A stretch of DNA of 25,518 nt, taken from positions 1 through 25,518 of the forward strand of contig CBFHYJ010000018.1 in assembly GCA_965659945.1 (NCBI GenBank). Reading direction: 5' to 3'. This DNA is from VMDJ01 sp965659945. GTDB lineage: Bacteria > Pseudomonadota > Gammaproteobacteria > Chromatiales > Chromatiaceae. The translations under genes were made by a program, and so were the position numbers. The notes under the pieces are model-generated. The model saw only the letters and a list, made by a program, of their open reading frames with translations. It ran no database searches and was not told where the DNA came from. Shown one piece after another: positions 14,506 to 22,627 of this stretch; position 1 is the stretch's first letter, and each line of letters opens with the position of its first letter.

Positions 14506-16227
14506 ATGAAAAATTTTCGTTATTTCTTACTCACATTTTTCGTTTTATTCCAAAGTGCTGCATTTGCTGAAGACGCTGAAAAAGAGGTCGTAGCACCCCA
14601 AGCGCCACCCAGTGAACTGATTTCGCCGCGAGCGACTTTAGGCATGTTCCTTGAGGCGATGAACGATGCCAAAGCGGGAGAAAAAGCGCGCGTTGAAGAT
14701 GCGATTAAAGCCTTAGATCTCTCAGCGATTAATGCGTTGGTTCGCCGTGAACGTGGTCCAACCCTTGCTTGGCAGATGATCGAGGTTTTCGATCGCACCG
14801 GCGGCATCTCTGCGACAAGTGTGCCCGAGGAAACTGAGCTTTCTGCGATTGATGTGCGTCGTTTTAAACAAGGCGTTGTGCGTCTTCAAAAACAAACAGA
14901 TGGACGTTGGTTATTTGATGCACGCAGTATTGAGATCATTCCAAAGGTATTTACGGCTTTAGAAGAAAAGCAGCCGCAATTCGGCTCAGGTAATGCCAGT
15001 TATTTGCCTTGGGAGATTCGTTTGCAGCGCGCTATGCCAGCAAGCTTGAAGCACGAGGTCTTTCTGATTGAAAACTGGCGTTGGTTGGCACTTTTGATCG
15101 TCATTACGTTGGGTGTTGTGTTTGACTGGTTTATGACGCGTTTCTTGCGCCGCGCACTGCGTAATTGGATTGCGCGTCAAAAGCGTGATGAGTATCAAGA
15201 GATAGAAAATCAAGATAATCGTTTACGGCCCGTCGGATTAGTGTTGATGGCGGCTGTTTGGTGGATGGGTATCCATGCGATCGGTCTGCCAGAAACGGCT
15301 CTGCTGATTTTGCTAGTAGCAGTCAAAGCTTTTGCAAGTTTTGCAGCGGTTTGGGCAGCGTATCGTTTTGTCGATATTTTATCCGCATGGTTGCTATGTA
15401 AAGCCAAGGTAACTGACACCACGATTGATGATGTGTTGGTGCCATTGATTCCGCGCACATTAAAAATCTTTGTCACGGTTATCGGCATTGTCTTTATCGC
15501 GGATAATTTAAGTATTGATATCACGGGCTTGTTGGCGGGTCTTGGTCTTGGTGGTTTAGCGTTTGCGTTGGCCGCAAAAGATATGGTGCAAAACTTGTTC
15601 GGTTCTATCACTGTATTGATGGACCGCACCTTCACGAAAGGTGACTGGATCGTGGTTGAAGGTGTTGAAGGTACTGTGGAGCACATGGGTTTCCGTAGTA
15701 CGCGGATTCGTACCTTTTATGATTCGTTAATCACAGTGCCTAATGCCAAGTTCATTACCGCAGAAGTGGACAATATGCGTGCTCGCGCACGTCGTCGCTA
15801 TAAAACTGCATTCTCGCTGACGTATGACACGCCACCAGAAAAGATCGAAGCGTTTTGTGAAGGTGTACGTGAGCTGATTCGTCAGCATCCCTATATGGTT
15901 AAAGACCGTTTTCATGTTTATCTGCATGAGCTCGGTGGTAGCGGTTTGGATATCTTGATTAACGTGTTCTTTGAGACACCAGATACGCCAACAGAATACC
16001 GTGAGCGCCATCGCTTCTTGCTCGATTGCTTGCGTATCGCAAAAGAGATCGGTGTTGAATACGCCTTCCCAACGCAAACACTTTACATGCGCCAGGAGGA
16101 GTGGGCTGTACCAGCGGATGATTTACCGCTCAGTGCGGCTGCACAGCAGGGTAAAGATAAGGCGGTAAAAATTGTCAGTGAAACAACAGGTTTGGGTGTT
16201 AAGCCGCCGCCAGTGAGTTTTGATTAA
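14506..16227 (+). CDS. MscS-family mechanosensitive ion channel with periplasmic N-domain
   Basis: This 573-residue inner-membrane protein probably releases solutes on hypo-osmotic shock. The start at 14506 gives a clean signal peptide ('MKNFRYFLLTFFVLFQSAAFA') with cleavage before EDAE; an ATG 30 bp upstream lies inside panC and lacks this. Residues about 22-185 form a periplasmic domain without a name I recognise. Hydrophobic helices follow at about 191-214, 243-261, 264-290 and 316-334. The MscS pore helix is Gly/Ala-rich ('LLAGLGLGGLAFALAAKDM', about 341-360), followed by the beta domain ('GDWIVVEGVEGTVEHMGFRSTRIRT' region) and a cytoplasmic alpha/beta end. It is packed between panC and the dehydrogenase gene (9 bp) and probably shares their transcript. 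Confidence 0.88.
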   Translation: MKNFRYFLLTFFVLFQSAAFAEDAEKEVVAPQAPPSELISPRATLGMFLEAMNDAKAGEKARVEDAIKALDLSAINALVRRERGPTLAWQMIEVFDRTGGISATSVPEETELSAIDVRRFKQGVVRLQKQTDGRWLFDARSIEIIPKVFTALEEKQPQFGSGNASYLPWEIRLQRAMPASLKHEVFLIENWRWLALLIVITLGVVFDWFMTRFLRRALRNWIARQKRDEYQEIENQDNRLRPVGLVLMAAVWWMGIHAIGLPETALLILLVAVKAFASFAAVWAAYRFVDILSAWLLCKAKVTDTTIDDVLVPLIPRTLKIFVTVIGIVFIADNLSIDITGLLAGLGLGGLAFALAAKDMVQNLFGSITVLMDRTFTKGDWIVVEGVEGTVEHMGFRSTRIRTFYDSLITVPNAKFITAEVDNMRARARRRYKTAFSLTYDTPPEKIEAFCEGVRELIRQHPYMVKDRFHVYLHELGGSGLDILINVFFETPDTPTEYRERHRFLLDCLRIAKEIGVEYAFPTQTLYMRQEEWAVPADDLPLSAAAQQGKDKAVKIVSETTGLGVKPPPVSFD

Positions 16228-16236
16228 GGAATAACC

Positions 16237-17202
16237 ATGTCAGCTAAGCCACGTGTTCTTGTTGGTCGTAAGTTACCACCCAATGTTGAGGCGCGTTTGG
16301 TTCAGGATTACGACCCGATCTTCAATCAAGATGACGTGATCTATAGTAAAGAGCAGCTGCTCGCCCTGGCAGCTGACGTCGATGCCATTATTCCGTGTCA
16401 TACCGAGCACATGTCAGCAGACGTTATCGCTGCTTTACCTGAGCGTGTGAAAGCTATCTGTAGTTTTTCAGTGGGGACAGATCACATCGATTTGGTTGCG
16501 GCTAAAAACAAAGGTCTGATTGTCACCAATACACCAGATGTTCTAAATGACGCGACGGCAGAGATCGCGATGCTGTTGATGTTAGCTGCGTCTCGTCGTG
16601 CTTATGAGGGTGAGCGAAGTATTCGAACAGATACTTGGGCTGACTGGACAGCGTTTGATGGTTTGGGTCTACAAATAACGGGTAAGCGTCTTGGTATTGT
16701 GGGTATGGGCCGAGTAGGGCGTGTGTTAGCTAAACGGGCTCGCGCGTTTGATATGGAGATTCATTATCACAACCGTCGCCCACTCTCTGATGATGAGGCG
16801 CAGGGTGCGGTCTTTCATGAATCGTTAGAAGCGATGTTGCCTTTGTGTGATGTCTTGTCGATTCACTGTCCATCGAATCCAGATTCGAAAAACCTTATTA
16901 ACAGCGAAACGCTTGCGCTTTTGCCTGAGCATGCTGTTTTAGTGAATACCGCACGTGGTGCTGTTGTTGATGATGATGCGCTGATTGAAGTGCTGCAGCA
17001 GCATAAAATTTTTGCTGCAGGCTTGGATGTGTTTAACAACGAGCCCGCTATCGACCCGCGTTATCGCGAGTTGAATAACTGCTTCCTTTTGCCACATATC
17101 GGCAGCGCGACACGTGAGACACGTGATGCGATGGGCTTCCGTGTTTTGGACAATCTCGATGCGGTTTTTGTAGGAAAAGTTCCCCAAGATTTACTGACCT
17201 AA
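16237..17202 (+). CDS. D-isomer-specific 2-hydroxyacid dehydrogenase (glyoxylate/hydroxypyruvate reductase-like)
   Basis: The 321-residue protein belongs to the NAD(P)-dependent D-2-hydroxyacid dehydrogenases, which interconvert 2-oxoacids and D-2-hydroxyacids. The NAD site 'GIVGMGRVGRVLAKRA' has G156-x-G158-xx-G161. The catalytic triad is R240 ('VNTARGAVVDDDAL'), E269 ('DVFNNEP') and H287 ('LLPHIGSAT'). 'FSVGTDHIDL' is the substrate-loop signature seen in glyoxylate/hydroxypyruvate reductases. That suggests glyoxylate or hydroxypyruvate as substrate, but exact specificity cannot be read. The RBS 'aagga' is well placed. It closes the run from pcnB and lies just upstream of the TRAP operon. 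Confidence 0.85.
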   Translation: MSAKPRVLVGRKLPPNVEARLVQDYDPIFNQDDVIYSKEQLLALAADVDAIIPCHTEHMSADVIAALPERVKAICSFSVGTDHIDLVAAKNKGLIVTNTPDVLNDATAEIAMLLMLAASRRAYEGERSIRTDTWADWTAFDGLGLQITGKRLGIVGMGRVGRVLAKRARAFDMEIHYHNRRPLSDDEAQGAVFHESLEAMLPLCDVLSIHCPSNPDSKNLINSETLALLPEHAVLVNTARGAVVDDDALIEVLQQHKIFAAGLDVFNNEPAIDPRYRELNNCFLLPHIGSATRETRDAMGFRVLDNLDAVFVGKVPQDLLT

Positions 17203-17277
17203 GTGACATAAGGCTTTTCGTTTAGCCTACAGCCGTTGGTGTATAAGAATTCGCTGTAATTATGAATTAGAAATTCA

Positions 17278-17305
17278 TTGACGTGCACCGTTTTAAGACT
17301 AAAGT
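17278..17305 (+). promoter_or_regulatory. Candidate sigma-70 promoter of the TRAP operon
   Basis: TTGACG (17278-17283) and TAAAGT (17300-17305) are separated by 16 bp, a fair -35/-10 pair, about 90 bp before dctP. The implied leader carries a near-repeat (AAAAAACCAAAGGTG and AAAAAAACCAAAGTG) on either side of a small CCGC/GCGG hairpin. No regulator site is recognised. Confidence 0.4.
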
Positions 17306-17395
17306 ACGGCAAAGGTTGTACATAGAAGACAGCCTTAAAAAACCAAAGGTGCCGCGCCAGCGGTAATTAAAAAAACCAAAGTGAGGATTCATTAA

Positions 17396-18529
17396 ATGTC
17401 TGATCAGAAGAAAGGCGCAGATACTAGTCGCCGTAAATTTCTAAAAGCAGCTGCAGCAGGCGCTGCGGTTGGTGCTGTTGGCGCGCCAGCGATCGTTTCA
17501 GCAAACAAACCAATCACTCTTAAGATGCAGACCTCTTGGGGTGCATCAAACATTTGGCAAGGCTTTGCCAAAGACTACTGTGACCGTGTTGAGCGTATGT
17601 CGGGTGGTCGTTTAAAGATTGATTTATTGCCATCTGGCGCAGTTGTTAAAGCTTTCCAAGTAATGGATGCAGTTAACGATGGCATTATTGATTGTGCTCA
17701 CTCTGTACCTGTTTATTGGTATGGTAAAAACAAAGCAGCGTCTTTGTTTGGTACAGGTCCGGTATTCGGTGGTTCAGCAACTACTATGCTGTCATGGTTC
17801 TACGCAGGTGGCGGCCAAGAGCTCTATCGTGAGTTGACACAAGATATTATGGGCTTAAACGTGGTTGGCTTCATGGGCTTCCCAATGTTTGCACAACCAT
17901 TCGGTTGGTTTAAAAATCCAGTTAATAAAGCATCAGAATTGAAAGGCTTCAAATATCGTACGGTTGGTTTGGCAGCTGATGTAATGAATAAAATGGGTAT
18001 GAGTGTTGCTCAACTACCGGGTGGCGAAATCGTTCCAGCGATGGAGCGTGGCGTTATCGATGCATTTGAGTTTAACAACCCAAGTTCTGATATGGACTTC
18101 GGTGCGCATGACGTAGCCAAGAACTATTACTTATCTTCTTATCACCAAGCATCTGAAAGCTTCGAGTTCATCTTCAACAAAGATGTATGGTCTGACTTGC
18201 CAGATGACCTCAAAGGCATCCTTCAGTACGGTGTTGAAGCAGCTAGTACCGCAAACACAGCGCGTGCAATGAACGAGTACTCAGCTGACTTGCAAGCATT
18301 GCAGAAAGACCATGGTGTTAAGGTTGAGCGTACCTCTAAGGACATCCTAGACGCGCAATTGAAGGCGTGGGACGAAATCATCCCAACCTTGGAAGCCGAT
18401 CCATTCATGAAGAAGACTATCGAGTCTCAGCGTGAGTGGGTAGAGCGTGTGGCTTATTACGAGCTAATGAATGCTCCTGACTATGCATTGGCTTACAACC
18501 ACTACTTCCCTGGTAAGTTGAAACTCTAA
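17396..18529 (+). CDS. dctP: TRAP transporter substrate-binding protein (DctP family), Tat-exported
   Basis: This 377-residue periplasmic protein captures the solute for a tripartite ATP-independent transporter. The N-terminus has a twin-arginine signal ('SRRKFLKAAAAGAAVGAVG'), cleaved near 'AIVSA'. The mature part follows the TakP-like (2-oxoacid/mannitol-chloroaromatic) branch: 'GGRLKIDLLPSGAVVKAFQ', 'YWYGKNKAASLFGTGPVFGG', and R188 in 'KYRTVGLAADV', which should hold a carboxylate. 'GGEIVPAMERGVIDAFEFNN' and 'SYHQASESFEF' follow. An organic acid ligand is therefore likely; its identity is not. The RBS is 'gtgagga'. A strong hairpin follows the gene and separates it from dctQ. Confidence 0.92.
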   Translation: MSDQKKGADTSRRKFLKAAAAGAAVGAVGAPAIVSANKPITLKMQTSWGASNIWQGFAKDYCDRVERMSGGRLKIDLLPSGAVVKAFQVMDAVNDGIIDCAHSVPVYWYGKNKAASLFGTGPVFGGSATTMLSWFYAGGGQELYRELTQDIMGLNVVGFMGFPMFAQPFGWFKNPVNKASELKGFKYRTVGLAADVMNKMGMSVAQLPGGEIVPAMERGVIDAFEFNNPSSDMDFGAHDVAKNYYLSSYHQASESFEFIFNKDVWSDLPDDLKGILQYGVEAASTANTARAMNEYSADLQALQKDHGVKVERTSKDILDAQLKAWDEIIPTLEADPFMKKTIESQREWVERVAYYELMNAPDYALAYNHYFPGKLKL

Positions 18530-18553
18530 TCTGAGTTCTTATCAGCATTGGCC

Positions 18554-18577
18554 ACGGGGCGTATTTATACGCCCCGT
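18554..18577 (+). other. Intercistronic hairpin between dctP and dctQ
   Basis: ACGGGGCGTAT (18554-18564) is the exact reverse complement of ATACGCCCCGT (18567-18577). Flanking GCC and GGC can extend the stem across a bulge. There is no T-run after it. It probably protects the dctP 3' end or attenuates transcription, so that binding protein exceeds permease. A pure terminator is less likely, since dctQM have no other obvious promoter. Confidence 0.75.
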
Positions 18578-18620
18578 TGGCTATTTGCCTTCTATAAAAG
18601 CGTTATAAGGAGTTGGCGTG

Positions 18621-19223
18621 ATGCTGGCTTACATCGAATTCGCTGATCGAGTCTCTGCCTGGTTTGGTAAAGCATTCGGTTGGCTCATTATGTTCATGGC
18701 TATTGGTACTGGCTATGAAGTTCTTGTCCGTTACGGTTTTAACGCACCGACCACATGGGCATTCGACATGTCTTACATTGCCTACGGCACACTCTTCATG
18801 ATGAGTGGTGCTTACACCTTATCTCGTGGAGGCCATGTTCGCGGAGACTTTATTTACCGACTATGGAAACCTAAGACTCAAGCCAAAGTTGAGCTTGTGC
18901 TTTATCTCATCTTCTTCTTCCCGGGCGTTCTGGCATTGATCTTGGCCGGTTGGAAATATGCCGAGCGTTCTTGGCGTTATCTCGAGGTGAGTGTGAATAG
19001 CCCAGTGAGCATTCCTATCTTCCAATTTAAAACGGTGATTGTTGTCGCGGGTGTTTTGTTACTCATCCAAGGTATTGCGCAGGTGTTTCGAGCCATTCAT
19101 TGCATGAAAACTGGCGAGTGGTTGCTCGCAGCAGAAGATGTTGAAGAAACTGAGGTTCAGTTGCTTCGTGAACAAGAAGAAGCTGCAGCTGAAGCAGCGA
19201 AACGTACTCAACAGAGGAGCTAA
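18621..19223 (+). CDS. dctQ: TRAP transporter small permease subunit (DctQ family)
   Basis: This subunit of about 200 residues has four predicted transmembrane helices, at about residues 18-37, 50-66, 92-113 and 133-153. It carries the DctQ features 'EVLVRYGFNAPTTWAFD' and 'SGAYTLSRGGHVRGDFIY'. The C-terminal 35 residues are a charged, Glu/Ala-rich tail. The RBS 'aaggag' suits either the GTG at 18618 or the adjacent ATG at 18621; I prefer the ATG. It pairs with the large subunit, which starts 3 bp after its stop. Confidence 0.92.
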   Translation: MLAYIEFADRVSAWFGKAFGWLIMFMAIGTGYEVLVRYGFNAPTTWAFDMSYIAYGTLFMMSGAYTLSRGGHVRGDFIYRLWKPKTQAKVELVLYLIFFFPGVLALILAGWKYAERSWRYLEVSVNSPVSIPIFQFKTVIVVAGVLLLIQGIAQVFRAIHCMKTGEWLLAAEDVEETEVQLLREQEEAAAEAAKRTQQRS

Positions 19224-19226
19224 GCC

Positions 19227-20648
19227 ATGTCAGATCCAGTAATAGCGCTCTTGATGTTGGGTTTGTTCCTCATCTTTATTTTGATGGGGTTCCCGGTTGC
19301 CTTCACCTTGATGGCAATGGGTATCGGTTTTGGTTACTACGCCTATTTCGATGCCGATCGGATGTGGCGTGCTTATGATCGATTAGTGCGTAAAGGTGTT
19401 GAAGATGAGGGTGTACTCTCGGGTGCTTACTTTGACGGGTTCTTCAATAATCAAATTTTTGACTTGTTTGTTAACCAGACCTTCTCGGTCATGGCAAATG
19501 ATGTACTCACTGCGGTACCGCTATTCCTCTTTATGGGTTATGTGGTCGAGCGCTCAAACATCGTAGCCAAGCTTTTCCATACTTTATATATTGCAACACG
19601 ACGTGTGCCAGGTTCAATGGCGGTAGCGGCACTGATCACCTGTACCTTGTTTGCAACCGCAACCGGTATCGTGGGCGCGGTAGTGACATTGATGGGTTTG
19701 TTGGCATTGCCAGCAATGCTTAAAGCTAAGTACGACACAAGCTTAGCGTCGGGTGTTATCTGTGCAGGCGGTACCTTGGGTATCTTGATTCCACCATCAA
19801 TCATGCTCATCGTTTATGCAGCAGCTTCTAACGTTTCTATCGTCAAGCTGTATGCAGGTGCCTTATTCCCTGGTTTATTGTTAGCTGGTTTATACATCGT
19901 TTATGTAATCGTGCGCGCAATGTTGCGCCCGCAGGATTGTCCTAAGCCAACTAAGGAAGATATTGGTGAGTACACAACGACCCAAATCTTCATACAGTTA
20001 GCAACTTCAGTATTTCCACTCGCATTCCTGATTCTTGCGGTATTAGGTTCGATTTTGTTTGGCTTAGCAACGCCATCTGAGGCGGCGGCGATGGGTGCTC
20101 TTGGTGGGTTGCTATTGACGGTTGTTTATCGTGCCTTTACCTGGCAGCGTTTGCGCGAGTCGGTTTATTTGACCGCTAGAACCACTGCAATGGTGTGTTG
20201 GCTGTTTGTCGGTTCTTGGACTTTCTCATCAGTCTTCTCATATCTTGGTGGTGAGCACATCATCAGTGAGTTTGTGACCAGCTTAGAAATTTCGCCAATT
20301 ACTTTCTTGATTTTGGCGCAGTTGATCATCTTCGTTCTGGGTTGGCCATTAGAGTGGTCTGAGATCATCATTATCTTCGTACCGATCTTCCTACCACTGC
20401 TGGCGCACTTTGGTATCGATCCTTTGTTCTTCGGTATCTTGGTTGCGTTGAACTTGCAGACCTCCTTCCTGACGCCCCCCATGGCCATGTCCGCCTATTA
20501 TCTGAAAGGGGTGGCACCGAAACATGTGTTGTTGAATCAAATTTTCAAGGGTAACTACCCACACTTGGCGATGGTGATATTTGCCATGGTTATTTTGTAC
20601 GTGTTCCCAGATATCGTTTTCTGGTTACCTAATGCGGTGTATGGCTAA
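19227..20648 (+). CDS. dctM: TRAP transporter large permease subunit (DctM family)
   Basis: This 473-residue, multi-helix protein forms the sodium-coupled transport core. It has the DctM features 'LLMLGLFLIFILMGFPVAFT', 'PLFLFMGYVVERSNI', 'GSMAVAALITCTLFATATG', 'GGTLGILIPPSIMLIVYAAA' and 'LNLQTSFLTPPMAMSAYYLKG'. It is longer than many DctM proteins because of an insertion at about residues 40-90 that precedes 'LTAVPLF', as seen in the mannitol/chloroaromatic branch. An 'agaggag' RBS precedes the ATG. The last stop-codon base is the first base of the amidase ATG (TAATG), so the amidase is coupled to it. Confidence 0.95.
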   Translation: MSDPVIALLMLGLFLIFILMGFPVAFTLMAMGIGFGYYAYFDADRMWRAYDRLVRKGVEDEGVLSGAYFDGFFNNQIFDLFVNQTFSVMANDVLTAVPLFLFMGYVVERSNIVAKLFHTLYIATRRVPGSMAVAALITCTLFATATGIVGAVVTLMGLLALPAMLKAKYDTSLASGVICAGGTLGILIPPSIMLIVYAAASNVSIVKLYAGALFPGLLLAGLYIVYVIVRAMLRPQDCPKPTKEDIGEYTTTQIFIQLATSVFPLAFLILAVLGSILFGLATPSEAAAMGALGGLLLTVVYRAFTWQRLRESVYLTARTTAMVCWLFVGSWTFSSVFSYLGGEHIISEFVTSLEISPITFLILAQLIIFVLGWPLEWSEIIIIFVPIFLPLLAHFGIDPLFFGILVALNLQTSFLTPPMAMSAYYLKGVAPKHVLLNQIFKGNYPHLAMVIFAMVILYVFPDIVFWLPNAVYG

Positions 20649-21991
20649 TGGGTAATGAGCAGTTAACGCAGATCGACGCTTTCACGTTGCGTGAAGAGAT
20701 TGTAACCGGTCGTCAGTCAGTGGCTGATGTGTTGGAAGCGAGTCTGCAGCAGATCGGTGCCACTGAAGAGTCTGTGCAGGCGTGGGAGTTCTTAGATGAA
20801 CAGCATGCGCGCGGACAAGCCGGCGCCTTAGCGGCTTATCGAGATAGCGGTCGAGCTTTAGGTTCCTTGCATGGAATTCCGGTGGGCATCAAAGATATCT
20901 TTGATACCGCTGATCAGCCAACACGAAATGGCAATGCACTGGATGATGCTCGGCAAACAGAGAAAGATGCGACGGTGGTTACGCGTTTGCGTGCCGCAGG
21001 CGCATTGATCATGGGTAAAACGGTTACCGCTGAGTGTGCGTATTTAGCACCTGGTAAAACCCGTAATCCTTTTAATCCCGAACATACACCAGGTGGATCA
21101 TCGTCAGGTTCTGCGGCAGCGGTTGCAGCAGGCATGGTGCCTTGTGCAATAGGTACCCAAACTGGTGGATCGATTATTCGTCCTGCTGCTTATTGTGGTG
21201 TGATTGGCTTTAAACCAACGTATGGTTTGTTGCCTCGTACGGGTGTACTGCGTTGTTCACCCCATCTCGATACGGTAGGTACTTTCTCCCGCTCGCTAGA
21301 AGATGCTGCCTTGATGGTTGATGCTATGGCAGGGTTTGATGGTATGGATCCGGATGTAGCTCCTATGGCACCACCACGCTTGCTTGAAACGCTTCAAGAA
21401 GCACCGCCAGTTAAGCCTCAATTTGCCTTTGTGAAAACCTCGGCTTGGGCTGATGTCGACCAAGATACGGCTGATGGCTTTGCTGAATTAGCGGATGCTT
21501 TGGGTGACTCATGCGATGAGATGACCTTGCCATCGATCTTTGATGAAGCGCCGGTTATGCATCGCCGTATTATGTTGGCTGAGATGGCGCATAATCTGCG
21601 CCCATACTATGACCGTGGTGCTGACCAGCTCTCACCGGAAACACGTGCTGCAATAGAAGAGGGGCGTGAGATTAGCGCGACCGATTACCTTTCGGCGCTG
21701 ACATGGCGTGACACCTTGTATGCCGGTCTCGAAGAAATCTTCGATCGCTATGATGCGATTCTTACCCCAGCTGCGACAAGTGCTGCGCCAAAGGGTTTAG
21801 AGAGCACCGGTACAGCAGCATGTAACGTGTTGTGGTCTTTAACTGGCGTACCAGCGGTGACCTTGCCTTTATTGAGTGACTCACAAGGGTTGCCGGTTGG
21901 TGTGCAGTTGATAGATCGACGTCATGCGGATGGTCGTTTATTGCGAACCGCTCGTTGGTTAGAAAATTACTTAGCAAATCTTGAAGGCTAA
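20648..21991 (+). CDS. Amidase signature family hydrolase
   Basis: The 447-residue enzyme hydrolyses an amide bond by the Ser-cisSer-Lys triad. The sequence shows K82 ('GIPVGIKDIFDT'), the cis-serine S151 in 'TPGGSSSGSAAAVAAG', and the nucleophile S175 in 'GTQTGGSIIRPAAYCG'. The S151-S175 interval of 24 is the usual one. No GatB or GatC is nearby, and the C-terminal half lacks GatA features, so it is not the tRNA amidotransferase subunit. Substrates in the family range from malonamate and indoleacetamide to ureido compounds. Overlap with dctM (TAATG) implies the transported solute, or something made from it, is its substrate. Cytoplasmic: no signal peptide. Confidence 0.9.
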   Translation: MGNEQLTQIDAFTLREEIVTGRQSVADVLEASLQQIGATEESVQAWEFLDEQHARGQAGALAAYRDSGRALGSLHGIPVGIKDIFDTADQPTRNGNALDDARQTEKDATVVTRLRAAGALIMGKTVTAECAYLAPGKTRNPFNPEHTPGGSSSGSAAAVAAGMVPCAIGTQTGGSIIRPAAYCGVIGFKPTYGLLPRTGVLRCSPHLDTVGTFSRSLEDAALMVDAMAGFDGMDPDVAPMAPPRLLETLQEAPPVKPQFAFVKTSAWADVDQDTADGFAELADALGDSCDEMTLPSIFDEAPVMHRRIMLAEMAHNLRPYYDRGADQLSPETRAAIEEGREISATDYLSALTWRDTLYAGLEEIFDRYDAILTPAATSAAPKGLESTGTAACNVLWSLTGVPAVTLPLLSDSQGLPVGVQLIDRRHADGRLLRTARWLENYLANLEG

Positions 21992-22013
21992 TGTTTAGCC
22001 GAGGCTGAATAAA

Positions 22014-22187
22014 ATGATTGATAAGATTCTAGCGTTTCTTTCAGTAGCTTTATTAATTGCTTTTTTGGGTGTGGTGCCTTTCATCATGACAGAATTCGAT
22101 ATTGATCTGGTGATTGTTATCGTGATCGTTTGTTTGATGGCAATCTATGACTTTTGGTCTAGCTTTAATGAAAAGAAGTCGAAATGA
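22014..22187 (+). CDS. 57-residue two-helix membrane protein in the TRAP operon
   Basis: This small gene encodes about 57 residues. It opens with 'MIDKILAFLSVALLIAFLGV' (helix at about 5-25), has a short acidic turn with 'TEFDIDL', then a Val/Ile-rich helix ('VIVIVIVCLMAIYDFWSSF', about 33-51), and ends in a basic tail. It starts 22 bp after the amidase stop with a 'gagg' RBS at 9 nt. Its stop codon directly abuts the convergent stop of the GlcG-like gene. Same strand, spacing and membrane nature suggest it is the last gene of the TRAP operon, perhaps an accessory of the permease. I do not recognise a named family. Confidence 0.65.
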   Translation: MIDKILAFLSVALLIAFLGVVPFIMTEFDIDLVIVIVIVCLMAIYDFWSSFNEKKSK

Positions 22188-22607
22188 CTATTTTGTAAAA
22201 AAGTGATCAAGCCCAGCCTGCGCACATTGCATGTCTTGTTCTGGGGTTCCTGAGCTAACGCCAATACCACCGATGACTTCACCATCAACTATTACTGGCA
22301 ATCCGCCACCGACAATACAAAAACGTCCATCAAAGGCTGTATGTAAACCAAAGGCGAGATTGCCGGGTACACATGCAGCGTTATATTCGTGTGTGCCTTT
22401 GCGTGAGATAGCTGCAGTCATCGATTTGTTTTGCGACAAGATCACACTAGCGACTTTGGCTCCATCCATGCGATCGAAAGCGACTAAGTTACCCGACTCG
22501 TCAGTAATTGCTATGCACATGGGAATACCCATGGCGATCGATTCTTGTTTGGCGCCCTCAATCAATTTTTTAGCATCGTTGAGATCAAGTCGTTTGATGT
22601 TCAGCAT
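22188..22607 (-). CDS. GlcG/HbpS-like (DUF336) protein
   Basis: The product is about 139 residues and matches the GlcG/HbpS family (PF03928). It has an N-terminal 'LNDAKKLIEGAKQESIAMGI', then 'CIAITDESGNLVAFDRMDGA', 'AISRKGTHEY', and the C-terminal 'GGGLPVIVDGEVIGGIGVSS'. Members occur in glycolate-oxidation loci (GlcG) or bind haem and cobalamin-like ligands (HbpS, PduO C-domain); most have unknown roles. I start at the ATG at 22607 ('MLNIKRLDL'), where family similarity begins. An ATG at 22634 would overlap the divergent reductase gene. No clear RBS supports either. Confidence 0.82.
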   Translation of the reverse strand: MLNIKRLDLNDAKKLIEGAKQESIAMGIPMCIAITDESGNLVAFDRMDGAKVASVILSQNKSMTAAISRKGTHEYNAACVPGNLAFGLHTAFDGRFCIVGGGLPVIVDGEVIGGIGVSSGTPEQDMQCAQAGLDHFFTK

Positions 22608-22627
22608 GATGTCTCGAGTGTCCCGTA

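Noticed and set aside
15210..15686. 158-codon minus-strand frame within the MscS gene
   Set aside because: It mirrors the transmembrane and pore coding region and has no RBS or family resemblance.
17211..17228. AGGCT/AGCCT hairpin after the hydroxyacid dehydrogenase gene
   Set aside because: It has only a 5-bp stem with an 8-nt loop and no U-tract, too weak to call a terminator.
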